Positions 34,769 through 43,501 of a stretch of DNA of 49,996 nucleotides are shown piece after piece. Both the position numbers and the translations under genes were made by a program. Source of the DNA: Clostridium sp. UBA4108 (lineage in GTDB: Bacteria > Bacillota > Clostridia > Clostridiales > Clostridiaceae). The notes under the pieces are model-generated. The model worked only from the letters and a program-made list of their open reading frames with translations. It was not told the DNA's origin and did no database searches. Within the stretch, counting starts at the first letter, position 1. Every line of letters starts with the position of its first letter. The stretch lies in NCBI GenBank assembly GCA_002381695.1, contig DFXM01000050.1:32623-82618 (forward strand). The letters are read 5' to 3'.

Positions 34769-34797
34769 CACACATTATATTGTTTTTTCATATATTA
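34769..34797 (+). promoter_or_regulatory. Sigma-K-like promoter of the CotS operon
   Basis: CACA (34769-34772), 16 bases, CATATATTA (34789-34797), about 120 bases before the TTG start of the CotS-type gene. Same layout as at 19213. By-eye match only. Confidence 0.45.
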
Positions 34798-34919
34798 CTA
34801 TATACACAATTAACGGCACTCGATGATCAATGTCCTATGAATGTTAAAGTTTTATAGAAAATTCTTTAGTAATCAATCATTGATCATTGATCATTGATTC
34901 TTGAAATGGTGGTGATTGT

Positions 34920-35924
34920 TTGGATAACGAAAATATCAATATTTTATTAAAGAATACCTATGATTTAAATATTATAGGTATTGAGAAAATAAAGAACGTA
35001 TACAGAGTTGAAACACAGGATGAGATATATTGTTTTAAAGTGGTTAAATATGAACTTGACCATTTTTTATTTATATTAGGAGCTATTAAACATTTAAAGG
35101 ATAAAGAATTCAATTATATACCAGATATAATTCAAACATGTTCTGGCGAGGATTATATATCTATTGATGGAAACTTTGCATATTTAACGCCCTGGGTCAA
35201 TGCTAGGGAATGTAACTATGACAATCCCATAGATTTATATAATGCTACAAGAAAATTAGGTGAACTTCATAAAAAAAGTGAAGGGTTTCAAGTTGATGGA
35301 ACTATGAAACCGAAAATTGGTTGGTTTAAATGGACAGAGGTTTACAGGACAAGAAAAAGTGAAATTATAGATTTTCAAAATAGAATACTAAAGAAAGAAA
35401 AGACTTCCAGCTTTGATGAATTATATTTGAAGGTTGCAGATCAAGAAGTAAAAAGATGTGAGGCTGCTATTCAGGGATTAATCAAATCTAATTATGAAAG
35501 AGTTATGCTAAGTCACGTTACTACCTTTGGCTTTTGTCACCATGATTATGCTCATCACAATGTATTAGTGTCTCAGGATAGAAAAATAAACATCATAGAT
35601 TTTGACTATTGTATTTTAGATAGTTATTTACATGATTTAAGTAGTCTTATGATAAGGGCAATGAAGTATGGGAAATGGGATATTAATAAAGCTGGCTATA
35701 TACTAAATAGCTATAGTGAAGTACATGATATAGCTCAAGAGGATATACCTATTATGGCGGCATTTATGGAGTTTCCGCAAGATTATTGGCAAAGAGGGGT
35801 CCAATATTATTGGGAGAGAAAGCCTTGGAAGGAAGAGTTTTTTCTTAAGAAGCTTAATAGCTATATAGAGGATATTCAATATAGAAATGATTTTTTAGAT
35901 GAATTTAAGAATTTTAAATTATAA
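34920..35924 (+). CDS. CotS-family spore coat protein (kinase-like fold) 1
   Basis: A 334-residue protein with the aminoglycoside-phosphotransferase/choline-kinase fold found in CotS, YutH and YtaA spore proteins. The catalytic-loop motif FCHHDYAHHNVL and the metal motif NIIDFDYC are intact. WINARE-like TPWVNARECNYDNP is typical of the CotS group. Start TTG 34920 has GGTGGTG five bases upstream. It heads a run of four co-directional genes (34920-37959). It is likely coat-associated, while enzymatic activity in the family is uncertain. Confidence 0.85.
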   Translation: MDNENINILLKNTYDLNIIGIEKIKNVYRVETQDEIYCFKVVKYELDHFLFILGAIKHLKDKEFNYIPDIIQTCSGEDYISIDGNFAYLTPWVNARECNYDNPIDLYNATRKLGELHKKSEGFQVDGTMKPKIGWFKWTEVYRTRKSEIIDFQNRILKKEKTSSFDELYLKVADQEVKRCEAAIQGLIKSNYERVMLSHVTTFGFCHHDYAHHNVLVSQDRKINIIDFDYCILDSYLHDLSSLMIRAMKYGKWDINKAGYILNSYSEVHDIAQEDIPIMAAFMEFPQDYWQRGVQYYWERKPWKEEFFLKKLNSYIEDIQYRNDFLDEFKNFKL

Positions 35925-35947
35925 ACATATACAGGGGAGGTGTGGGT

Positions 35948-36163
35948 ATGAATAAAAACGAAAATGAAGGTTTAAGAGAAGAGATTAGGGACGAGTTTTT
36001 AAGTCCAGTAGATGAATTTGATAAAAAGCTTGAAGATATTGAAGATGAGATAAAAATGTTAAAAAAGCTCAAGAAAAGGCAGAAAAAGTTAAGTGAACTT
36101 CAGTTTAAAAAAGAAGAAATACTCAGAGAAATTAGCAAGAAGACAAAAAATAAACATAAGTAG
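35948..36163 (+). CDS. Small acidic/basic coiled-coil protein
   Basis: A 71-residue protein from ATG 35948, chosen over GTG 35942 because GGGGAGG precedes it by seven bases. It is almost one continuous helix (DEFDKKLEDIEDEIKMLKKL, ending RQKKLSELQFKKEEIL). The coiled coil suggests a scaffold or partner for a neighbouring coat protein. The family was not recognised. It sits 23 bases after the CotS gene and ten bases before the next gene, so it is in the operon. Confidence 0.7.
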   Translation: MNKNENEGLREEIRDEFLSPVDEFDKKLEDIEDEIKMLKKLKKRQKKLSELQFKKEEILREISKKTKNKHK

Positions 36164-36173
36164 AGGTGATTAT

Positions 36174-36962
36174 ATGAGGAAATTTTTTTATGATAATTTT
36201 AGTCAGTACTTAAGGGAGAATGGAGTACGAAGAGTTAATTTTATTCTAAAAGATAACGAAGCTCTAAGTAGAAAGTCTTTAGAAGACAGAGTTATAGCAC
36301 AATTAAAGTTAATAAGTGAGTTTCATAGAATATCCTGTGGATTTAATGGATATTTAAAAAGTAGAATAAATAATGATACTTGTAAGTTAATAGAAGATTA
36401 TAAGGTTCAAATAAAAAAACTATGCAAAAATATAGAGCGAATTAAGAGTAATGGTCCACAAGATGAAGTAGAGGAGTTTATAGCTGAGGAAGGGAGTACT
36501 ATTCTAAATAGGGCTGAGGAGGTTATTAATTATATAAATAATAATAACTATATTGACCTAATAGCGAGAAGTATGAAGAATGTAGAGATATGTTTAACAG
36601 ATGTGGAATTTGATAATTTGAAAAAAGAGGAAGTAATAGAAATTGTAAATTTCGAGGATATAGCATATAACATGGTAGAAATGGATGCATATTATTTACT
36701 ATCTAAGCTTAAGAGAAGAGGATATAATCTTGATTTTAAAAAATGTATTAAGGAGTTTTGTAGATGCGAAAATCTGGGAGAGGACAGTATGAATTTAATT
36801 TTAGCACTAATTTCCTATCCATGTGAATTTATGAGCATATATGAAAAATATAAGAAGAATAAGAAAAACTGGAGTAGTGGTGAATATTTACGAAGAATGA
36901 AAAATGCTATAAGAGAAGATGGTAATTCTTTGATTGGAGATGTGAATTATGATAGAGGGTAG
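36174..36962 (+). CDS. Unrecognised helical protein of the CotS operon
   Basis: A start at ATG 36174 (GAGGTGAT just upstream) gives 262 residues; the ORF is open from 36093 but that part overlaps the previous gene in another frame. The protein is helical and charged, with no transmembrane segment, signal or known catalytic motif. The ending SYPCEFMSIYEKYKKNKKNW resembles the C-terminal helices of the CotS proteins around it (for example FMEFPQDYWQRG), so it may be a shortened, kinase-less relative. That relation is a guess from a few residues. Confidence 0.7.
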   Translation: MRKFFYDNFSQYLRENGVRRVNFILKDNEALSRKSLEDRVIAQLKLISEFHRISCGFNGYLKSRINNDTCKLIEDYKVQIKKLCKNIERIKSNGPQDEVEEFIAEEGSTILNRAEEVINYINNNNYIDLIARSMKNVEICLTDVEFDNLKKEEVIEIVNFEDIAYNMVEMDAYYLLSKLKRRGYNLDFKKCIKEFCRCENLGEDSMNLILALISYPCEFMSIYEKYKKNKKNWSSGEYLRRMKNAIREDGNSLIGDVNYDRG

Positions 36963-37959
36963 ATTTAGCGATAAGGGATTTTTAAGCTCTTATGATTTAG
37001 ATATAGATTTATTTAAAATCTATAATTTAAATGTAATAGATGTTGTACCTCTCCGAAAATCTTATATTATAGCTACTGATAGAGGCAATAAGATATTGAA
37101 AAGAGTAGATTATTCTTTAGATAGGCTTAAATTTATAAATAATTCTGTAGAATACTTAATTGCTCAAGGTTTTGATAGATTAGTTAAGTATGACAAGAAT
37201 ATAGATGGGCATTTATTTACTTGGTGGAAAAATAATGTTTATATCCTTAGAGATTATTTAGAGGGAGAGGAATGTGATTATAGTAATGAGTTAGATGTAT
37301 CTATTACTATAAATACTATAGCTGAGATGCATAGAGCATCAAAGGGTTTACCATATGAGTATAATGGAAAATTTTCTAGTTTAAATAAATTTATAATAGG
37401 AGAAAAAGACGATGTTAAAAAATTAAAGGAGTATAGAGATAGTATAAATATTTATAGAAATAAAACTGAGTTTCATAAATTATTTACATCCTATGTAGAC
37501 CAGGCAATAGATTCATTAAATCAAGGAATAAGGCTTATAGAGGAAGCTGATTATCAAAACATATGTCACAAGGAAGAATATATAGCCTTTTGCTATGAGG
37601 ATTTAGCATATCAAAACATAGTTATTAAAAATGAGAAAGGATATATTACAGATTTAGATGAGGCATTAATAGACTTTAGAGTACAAGATTTATGCAATCT
37701 GATAAGAAGAATGAATAGAGAAGAAATAAAAGGGGAGGATTTAACTAAAAAGGTTATAGACATATATAGTGAGACAAATAGACTTAATGAAGAAGAATTG
37801 CAACTTTTAAAAGGTATGTTATTAATACCTAAAAACTTTATAAATATCTCTAAAGATTATTTTGAAAGGAGAAGAAATTTTTCAGAGGAAACAGTGGCCT
37901 TAGAGTTGAAAAAAATAACGGATTGCATGGAAATAGCTAATGTATCTTCAAAAAAATAG
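36949..37959 (+). CDS. CotS-family spore coat protein 2, degenerate kinase motifs
   Basis: A 336-residue CotS-type fold that overlaps the previous gene by 14 bases. In the catalytic loop the usual CHHD is replaced by CYED (FCYEDLAYQNIVI) and the metal motif IDFD is TDLDEA, so key His is lost and one Asp position altered. The rest, such as LRDYLEGEECDYSNELD, is aligned with its neighbours at 34920 and 39330. It is therefore probably a pseudokinase with a structural coat role. Confidence 0.8.
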   Translation: MIEGRFSDKGFLSSYDLDIDLFKIYNLNVIDVVPLRKSYIIATDRGNKILKRVDYSLDRLKFINNSVEYLIAQGFDRLVKYDKNIDGHLFTWWKNNVYILRDYLEGEECDYSNELDVSITINTIAEMHRASKGLPYEYNGKFSSLNKFIIGEKDDVKKLKEYRDSINIYRNKTEFHKLFTSYVDQAIDSLNQGIRLIEEADYQNICHKEEYIAFCYEDLAYQNIVIKNEKGYITDLDEALIDFRVQDLCNLIRRMNREEIKGEDLTKKVIDIYSETNRLNEEELQLLKGMLLIPKNFINISKDYFERRRNFSEETVALELKKITDCMEIANVSSKK

Positions 37960-37999
37960 CTAGTCAGTCTATTTGTTTATTTTATGTAATGCTGCGTCT

Positions 38000-38047
38000 A
38001 CAGGTTTCATTGATAACCCAACTATCAATGAAACCTGTGTTCTTGTT
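38000..38047. terminator. Bidirectional terminator between convergent coat genes
   Basis: ACAGGTTTCATTGATA and TATCAATGAAACCTGT flank a seven-base loop, then GTTCTTGTTTT on the plus strand. Confidence 0.85.
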
Positions 38048-38108
38048 TTACACAAAATTATACTTCCCATGTTTGACTAGTTATTTTTCTTCAGAGATTT
38101 TACTTTAG

Positions 38109-39239
38109 CTATTTATAACTTTGATTTATTATTTTTTCATAGGCTTTCAGTGTTTCTGTAGCAGTTTTATTCCAACTAAGTGAATTAGCCTTTTTGAAGC
38201 CTTTCTTAATCAAAGATTGTCTCAAATTTTTATCCAGTATACATTGTAGGATATTTTCTCCAAGTGAGATTAAGTCATGAGGAGAAAATAAAATGGCACT
38301 ATCTTCTAATATTTCTGGTATAGACGTAGCATTTGAGGCTATAACAGGGGTACCGCACGCCATTGCCTCTATCGGAGGAAGACCAAACCCTTCATAAAAG
38401 GAGGGGTATACTAGAAGTGAGGCACCATTATAAAGGTATGGCATGTGTTCCATAGGAATAAAGCCAGGAAAAATTATTTTATCAGCTATATTAAGATCTT
38501 CGGCGAGAGATTTATATATAGGATAAGATAGACCTTTAGTTCCTGCTATTACTACTTTCATATCTTTAGGAAGTTTATGATTTATGGTACTAAAACATTC
38601 TATTAAACCACTAATGTTTTTTCTTGGACTGAAACCTCCAACATATAAAATGTAATTATCAGTTAAAGAATAATATTTTTTAAGAAGACATCTACATATA
38701 TTTTTATCTATAGGTTTATAAATTTTTTCACTGGCAAGATATGTTACGTATATTTTTTCTTTAGGAAAATTAAAATCCCTTGAAATATCTTCTTTTGAGA
38801 AATTAGATACAGTAATAATACCAGCACACCTATCTACAATAGATTTCATTTCTTTATTAAATATATCTAAATATCTTTCTCCTACGGTTTCTGGTAAATG
38901 AAGTGGTATGGTGTCATGAAGTGTTATTACAAGGGGAATATGGCTTTCTTTAGGCAATCCAACACCATTTTGTGGAACATGATATATATTAAAAAATTTA
39001 TTGTTTAGTGTGGTGGGAGTCTTAACATTATCCCAAAAATTTAAGGAGTCATTATCTTTAATACCATCCATGATAAAGTTGGGATTAAAGTGGATATCTA
39101 AGTTCTTGTCTGATGTAAAAAGAGTGTAATTATTATTGGTATCTATGGCATTTAAACCTTTGATTAATTCATGAGTATATGTACCAATACCAGTACCTCT
39201 ATACCATTTAGCAGCTCTTATATCTATTCCCACATGCAT
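38109..39239 (-). CDS. GT4-family glycosyltransferase (spore-coat CotSA-like) 2
   Basis: A 376-residue paralogue of the gene at 33502-34623: IDIRAAKWYRGTGIGTYTHE at the start, YVGGFSPRKNISGLIE and FPGFIPMEHMP in the middle, and EGFGLPPIEAMACGTPVIAS as the EX7E signature. It is divergent from the CotS-type gene at 39330 with a 90-bp gap, mirroring the arrangement of the first glycosyltransferase and CotS pair at 34.6-34.9 kb. This paired layout suggests duplication of a transferase-CotS module. Confidence 0.85.
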   Translation of the reverse strand: MHVGIDIRAAKWYRGTGIGTYTHELIKGLNAIDTNNNYTLFTSDKNLDIHFNPNFIMDGIKDNDSLNFWDNVKTPTTLNNKFFNIYHVPQNGVGLPKESHIPLVITLHDTIPLHLPETVGERYLDIFNKEMKSIVDRCAGIITVSNFSKEDISRDFNFPKEKIYVTYLASEKIYKPIDKNICRCLLKKYYSLTDNYILYVGGFSPRKNISGLIECFSTINHKLPKDMKVVIAGTKGLSYPIYKSLAEDLNIADKIIFPGFIPMEHMPYLYNGASLLVYPSFYEGFGLPPIEAMACGTPVIASNATSIPEILEDSAILFSPHDLISLGENILQCILDKNLRQSLIKKGFKKANSLSWNKTATETLKAYEKIINQSYK

Positions 39240-39329
39240 CTCAATTGCTCCTTTAAAAATTTATTATATACTAATGTATATTCTAAAAGTACATATAAAT
39301 ACATATAAATTATAGAGGGGGTGGTAACT

Positions 39330-40340
39330 ATGATGAGAGAGTTTGAGATTGAACGTCAGTTTAATATTAAAATCGAGAGCATTAAACCAAATAAGGGAGT
39401 ATATCAATTAAAAACTAACTCTGGAACTAGATGTTTGAAAAAAATAAGTTATGGAACTCAGAAACTATTTTTTGTTTATGGAGCTAAAGAGCACCTTTAT
39501 GAGAAAGGGTTCTGTAATATTGATAGATATTATCTTAATACGGAAGGTAAGCCTTATGCCTTAGTTAATGAAGATATCTATACTTTATCTGAATGGATTG
39601 ATGGTAGAGAGTGTGATTTTTATAATGATGAAGATTTAGTTAAGGCAAGTCAATGTCTTGCTAATTTACACATTGCTTCAAAGGGGTTTGAGCCATCAGA
39701 GAATAGTAAATTGAAATCAGACTTAGGAAGATGGCCTCATTTAATGGAAAAGAGAATTAAATCCTTTGATAAAATGAAGGAAATGGTGAGAAAGAAGAAA
39801 AATCATAAAAGTGAATTTGACATTATTTATTTAAAATCCATGGATTATTATAAAGAGCTGGGAAAAAAGGCATTAGAAACCCTTAATAGATCAAATTACT
39901 ATGATTTATGTATAATAGCTGAGGAAGAAAAAAGTTTTTGTCATCATGATTTTACTTATCATAATATAATAATTAGTGAACAGGGGCAAGTTAATGTTAT
40001 AGACTTTGACTATTGTAAGCGTGAAGTTAGGATTTATGATTTATCTAATTTTATGATAAAAGTTTTAAAGCGTAGACAATGGGATATTGACATAGCAAAA
40101 TTAATTATAGATAGCTATAATGATATAGATCCATTAAGAGAAGATGAATATATGGTGCTCTATGGATTTTTAATGTTTCCTCAACGATATTGGAGGATAT
40201 GTAATAGGTATTATTATAATGAAGTTAACTGGATACAAACGACCTTTAACAATAAAATGGAGGAGCTAATTGGGGAGAGAGAAAGCTTCGAAAGCTTTAT
40301 GGCTAAGTTTAAAGAGCTATATAATTTACAGGCAACATAA
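39330..40340 (+). CDS. CotS-family spore coat protein (kinase-like fold) 3
   Basis: ATG 39330 is preferred because GAGGGGGTGG ends six bases before; GTG 39321 is inside that site. The 336-residue protein has intact motifs FCHHDFTYHNIII and VNVIDFDYC and the CotS words LSEWIDGRECDFYNDED and LMFPQRYW. It is closest to the gene at 34920. Role as for CotS 1. A terminator and a REP palindrome follow. Confidence 0.85.
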   Translation: MMREFEIERQFNIKIESIKPNKGVYQLKTNSGTRCLKKISYGTQKLFFVYGAKEHLYEKGFCNIDRYYLNTEGKPYALVNEDIYTLSEWIDGRECDFYNDEDLVKASQCLANLHIASKGFEPSENSKLKSDLGRWPHLMEKRIKSFDKMKEMVRKKKNHKSEFDIIYLKSMDYYKELGKKALETLNRSNYYDLCIIAEEEKSFCHHDFTYHNIIISEQGQVNVIDFDYCKREVRIYDLSNFMIKVLKRRQWDIDIAKLIIDSYNDIDPLREDEYMVLYGFLMFPQRYWRICNRYYYNEVNWIQTTFNNKMEELIGERESFESFMAKFKELYNLQAT

Positions 40341-40347
40341 ATTCAGT

Positions 40348-40388
40348 AAAGCATAGGTTATGAATCTACATTCATAACCTATGCTTTT
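40348..40388 (+). terminator. Terminator after CotS 3
   Basis: AAAGCATAGGTTATGAAT/ATTCATAACCTATGCTTTT, a near-perfect stem with a three-base loop. Confidence 0.88.
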
Positions 40389-40390
40389 GT

Positions 40391-40459
40391 AAAAAAATGT
40401 AATGACCCCTGGGGTGATTCCATTATATGGAACTACCCCAGGGGTCATTACATTTTTTT
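40391..40459. repeat. REP-like palindrome, copy 6
   Basis: AATGTAATGACCCCTGGGGT and its complement with an inner ATTCCAT/ATGGAA stem; A-run and T-run at the ends. It lies between convergent genes and can serve as a terminator of adhE, whose stop codon is six bases away. Confidence 0.9.
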
Positions 40460-40464
40460 ACATA

Positions 40465-43089
40465 CTAATAAGCTAATTTAATTAAGTCAACTATTTCTTC
40501 TACCAAGGGTAGTCTTGGATTGGCTGTGGTACATTGATCCTCAAAGGCCTCGTCAGCTAGAGTATATATAATGGAGTTTAAATGTTCTTCTTTTACTCCA
40601 CATTCTTTCAGTGATAGTGGCACGTTAATTTCAGTCATGAGATTCCTTATTGCTTCAACTAATTTATCTATTGCTTCTTCAGGAGTGGAATAGGTTAAAC
40701 CTAAGTGTTTAGCTATTTCACAGAATTTTTCAGGAGCTTTATAGTAGTCATATTTTGGAAAAGCTACAAGTTTACTTGGATTAGAGCCGTTATATTTAAT
40801 AACATGAGGGAGCATTATGGCATTAGCTCTTCCATGTGGAATGTGAAACTCTGATCCTAGTTTATGAGCAATACTATGATTTACTCCTAAGAAAGCATTT
40901 GTAAATGCCATACCAGCAATACAAGAAGCATTATGCATTTTTTCTCTTGCTAGTGCATTAGATCCATCTCTATAGGCTAAAGGCAAGTATTTAAATACCA
41001 ATTCAATTGCTTTTAATGCTAGTCCATCGGTATAATCAGAAGCCATAACTGATACATAGGCTTCTATAGCATGAGTTAGTACATCCATTCCAGTATCTGC
41101 AGTAACAGATGGAGGAACAGTCATAACTAGTTCTGGATCTATAATAGCTATATCTGGAGTTAGCTCATAATCAGCCAGTGGATATTTTATATTATTAGTT
41201 TTGTCAGTAATAACAGCAAAGGCAGTTACCTCAGAACCAGTTCCAGAAGTGGTTGGTATAGCTACTAATTTAGCCTTTTTACCAAGTTTAGGAAATTTAA
41301 AAGCTCTTTTTCTAATATCCATAAATCTTAATTTTAAACCGTCAAACTCTACATCAGGGTTTTCATAGAAAAGCCACATCCCTTTAGCAGCATCCATAGC
41401 AGAACCTCCACCCAAGGCAATTACAACATCAGGTTCAAAGCTAACCATCTGAGCTGTTCCTTTCATTATGGTTTCAGTGGATGGATCAGGCTCGACATCT
41501 AGAAATACATTAATATCAAAATTAGCTTTCTTTAAATGGTGCATAACCTTAGATACATAACCTAGTTTGTCCATAAATTTATCCGTAACAATAAAGGCTT
41601 TTTTACCTTGAAGTTTTTCTAAATATTGAAGGCTACCTGGCTCAAAATAAATTCTTTCTGGTACTCTAAACCATTGCATATTAACTCTCCTCTTGGCTAC
41701 TCTTTTAATGTTTATAAGATTTTGCGCACTGACGTTTTGAGTAGTAGAATTTCTGCCCATAGTTCCACAACCTAGTGTTAAAGATGGAATATTTACATTA
41801 TATATATCTCCAATAGCACCCTGAGAAGAAGGTGAATTTACTATAATTCTTCCAACTTTAATCCTCTTAGAAAACTCTTCAATGACCTTATTGTCGGTAG
41901 TATGAAGTACAGCTGAATGTCCAAGTCCACCAAAGGCAACCATTTCTTCACAACGCTTAATTCCAGATTCAGTACTATCCACAATGAACAATGAAAGTAT
42001 AGGACTAAGTTTTTCTCTAGATAGTGGATAATCTGCGCCAATTCCTTCGAGTTCACATATTAGTATTCTAGTACCTTTTGGCACATTAATTCCTGCCATA
42101 GTAGCAATTTTTTCAGCACTTTGGCCCACTATTTCAGGATTCATAGCTTGACGTTTTTCATCTATAGCTATAGCTTGTAGCTTGATAGTTTCCTCTGGAT
42201 TTAGGAAGTAACATCTATGATTCTTTAATAGGTTAATAGCTTCTTCACTAATTTCACTATCTATTATAACTGCTTGTTCTGAAGCGCATATAGTTCCATT
42301 ATCAAAGGATTTTGATAATACTAAATCATTAATTGCTCTTTTCAAATTAGCAGTTTTTTCAATGTAACAAGGAACGTTACCAGCACCAACTCCCAATGCA
42401 GGTTTCCCAGTAGAATAAGCGGACTTTACCATTCCAGCTCCACCAGTAGCTAAAATTAAATCTACACCACTATGGAACATGAGTTTTTGAGAAGAATCTA
42501 TAGAAGGATTCTCAATCCATTGAATACAATATTTTGGAGCCCCAGCTTCTATAGCGGCATCTCTTAGAATCTTTGCAGTCTCTATACTGCATTTTTGAGC
42601 TCTTGGGTGAAAGCTAAATATTATTGGATTTTTAGTTTTCATGGCAATTATGGTTTTAAAAATTGCGGTAGATGTTGGATTTGTGGTAGGGGTTATGCCT
42701 GCTATTACGCCAATAGGTTCAGCTACCTCTAAATAATCTTCTTCATCATTGTCATTTATTATTCCTACAGTTTTTAAATGTTTTATACTGTTATATACAT
42801 ATTCGGAAGCAAAAATATTTTTGGTAATTTTATCTTCGTATACTCCCATTTGAGTCTCTTCAACAGCCATTTTAGCTAGTTCGCGATGCTTTGCTAAGGC
42901 TGCTATAGTTATTTTTTTAACAATATTGTCTATATTTAATTGGGTTAATGGCTTAAAATTATCAAAAGCTTCTCTAGCATTAGCAACAAGTATGTCAATT
43001 TCATCTCTATTCAACATAGTATTTTCCTTGGTTGAGGATAATGGCTCTGTAACAATAGTATTATCTACTGTGATAGTTTTTGTTTTCAT
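40465..43089 (-). CDS. adhE: Bifunctional acetaldehyde-CoA/alcohol dehydrogenase AdhE
   Basis: Reduces acetyl-CoA to acetaldehyde and then ethanol (or butyryl-CoA to butanol), regenerating NAD+. The 874 residues have the normal two-domain form. The N-terminal aldehyde dehydrogenase (to about 420) has the catalytic Cys in DNGTICASEQAVI. The C-terminal iron alcohol dehydrogenase (from about 455) has GGGSAMDAAKGMW, TTSGTGSEVTAFAV, the Fe ligands in DVLTHAIEAYVS and HGRANAIMLPHVI. Start ATG 43089 has AAGGGGG upstream. A Rex-type operator lies at 43112-43129, so it is probably derepressed at high NADH. Confidence 0.96.
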   Translation of the reverse strand: MKTKTITVDNTIVTEPLSSTKENTMLNRDEIDILVANAREAFDNFKPLTQLNIDNIVKKITIAALAKHRELAKMAVEETQMGVYEDKITKNIFASEYVYNSIKHLKTVGIINDNDEEDYLEVAEPIGVIAGITPTTNPTSTAIFKTIIAMKTKNPIIFSFHPRAQKCSIETAKILRDAAIEAGAPKYCIQWIENPSIDSSQKLMFHSGVDLILATGGAGMVKSAYSTGKPALGVGAGNVPCYIEKTANLKRAINDLVLSKSFDNGTICASEQAVIIDSEISEEAINLLKNHRCYFLNPEETIKLQAIAIDEKRQAMNPEIVGQSAEKIATMAGINVPKGTRILICELEGIGADYPLSREKLSPILSLFIVDSTESGIKRCEEMVAFGGLGHSAVLHTTDNKVIEEFSKRIKVGRIIVNSPSSQGAIGDIYNVNIPSLTLGCGTMGRNSTTQNVSAQNLINIKRVAKRRVNMQWFRVPERIYFEPGSLQYLEKLQGKKAFIVTDKFMDKLGYVSKVMHHLKKANFDINVFLDVEPDPSTETIMKGTAQMVSFEPDVVIALGGGSAMDAAKGMWLFYENPDVEFDGLKLRFMDIRKRAFKFPKLGKKAKLVAIPTTSGTGSEVTAFAVITDKTNNIKYPLADYELTPDIAIIDPELVMTVPPSVTADTGMDVLTHAIEAYVSVMASDYTDGLALKAIELVFKYLPLAYRDGSNALAREKMHNASCIAGMAFTNAFLGVNHSIAHKLGSEFHIPHGRANAIMLPHVIKYNGSNPSKLVAFPKYDYYKAPEKFCEIAKHLGLTYSTPEEAIDKLVEAIRNLMTEINVPLSLKECGVKEEHLNSIIYTLADEAFEDQCTTANPRLPLVEEIVDLIKLAY

Positions 43090-43111
43090 TTAAATATGCC
43101 CCCTTAATTAA

Positions 43112-43129
43112 TTGTTAATAATTTAACTA
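43112..43129 (-). promoter_or_regulatory. Rex-type redox operator of adhE
   Basis: TTGTTAATAATTTAACTA differs from the clostridial Rex consensus TTGTTAA-N4-TTAACAA in two end bases. It is 22 bases from the adhE start codon, a location that suits repression. Confidence 0.7.
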
Positions 43130-43237
43130 CATCACATCTATATTATATTTATGGAAAGATAAAAAAGCAATAGAAAATAGTAAAAATATTTAAACTATTG
43201 AAAATATTTTAATTGAAAGTCAGTAAGAACTATATAC

Positions 43238-43269
43238 TATATAAGTTGTAATTAAGTTTCTACATTATT
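43238..43269. repeat. End fragment of hairpin repeat family B
   Basis: TATATAAGTTGTAATTAAG followed by TTTCTACATTATT equals the terminal part of the family B copies in inverted form. Only this end is present; no partner is seen nearby. The rest of the 412-bp gap 43090-43501 is AT-rich and holds the Rex site and the promoter below. Confidence 0.6.
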
Positions 43270-43444
43270 AAAATCTATATATTATCTTTACTCTGAGTTA
43301 TTTATGGAAATTATTAGAAGAAATTAAGAAATAAATGTTATTATATTTACTCTGTATAAATTAAGCTAGATATTCATGCATGTAATAGAATCTCTAACCT
43401 AACTTAAGCTACTCCGAAAAATTGATTTAATGATTATATGATTT

Positions 43445-43471
43445 AACAATTTAATGAAAGTGACATAGTAT
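43445..43471 (+). promoter_or_regulatory. Sigma-K-like promoter of yabG
   Basis: AACA (43445-43448), 15 bases, CATAGTAT (43464-43471), 30 bases before the yabG start. yabG is a known sigma-K gene in Bacillus subtilis, which supports the match. Confidence 0.55.
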
Positions 43472-43501
43472 GTAGTAGTAGCTATTTTAGGAGAGGATAT
43501 T

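Noticed and set aside
34868..34901. Short repeats of TTGATCATTGATCA before the CotS gene
   Set aside because: Small AT-rich partial palindromes like this (also at 12990-13025) are common in such genomes and give no clear function.
40391..40459. REP palindromes interpreted only as terminators
   Set aside because: Some may terminate transcription, but the copy between divergent genes at 5818 and the shared detailed sequence show they are a repeat family.
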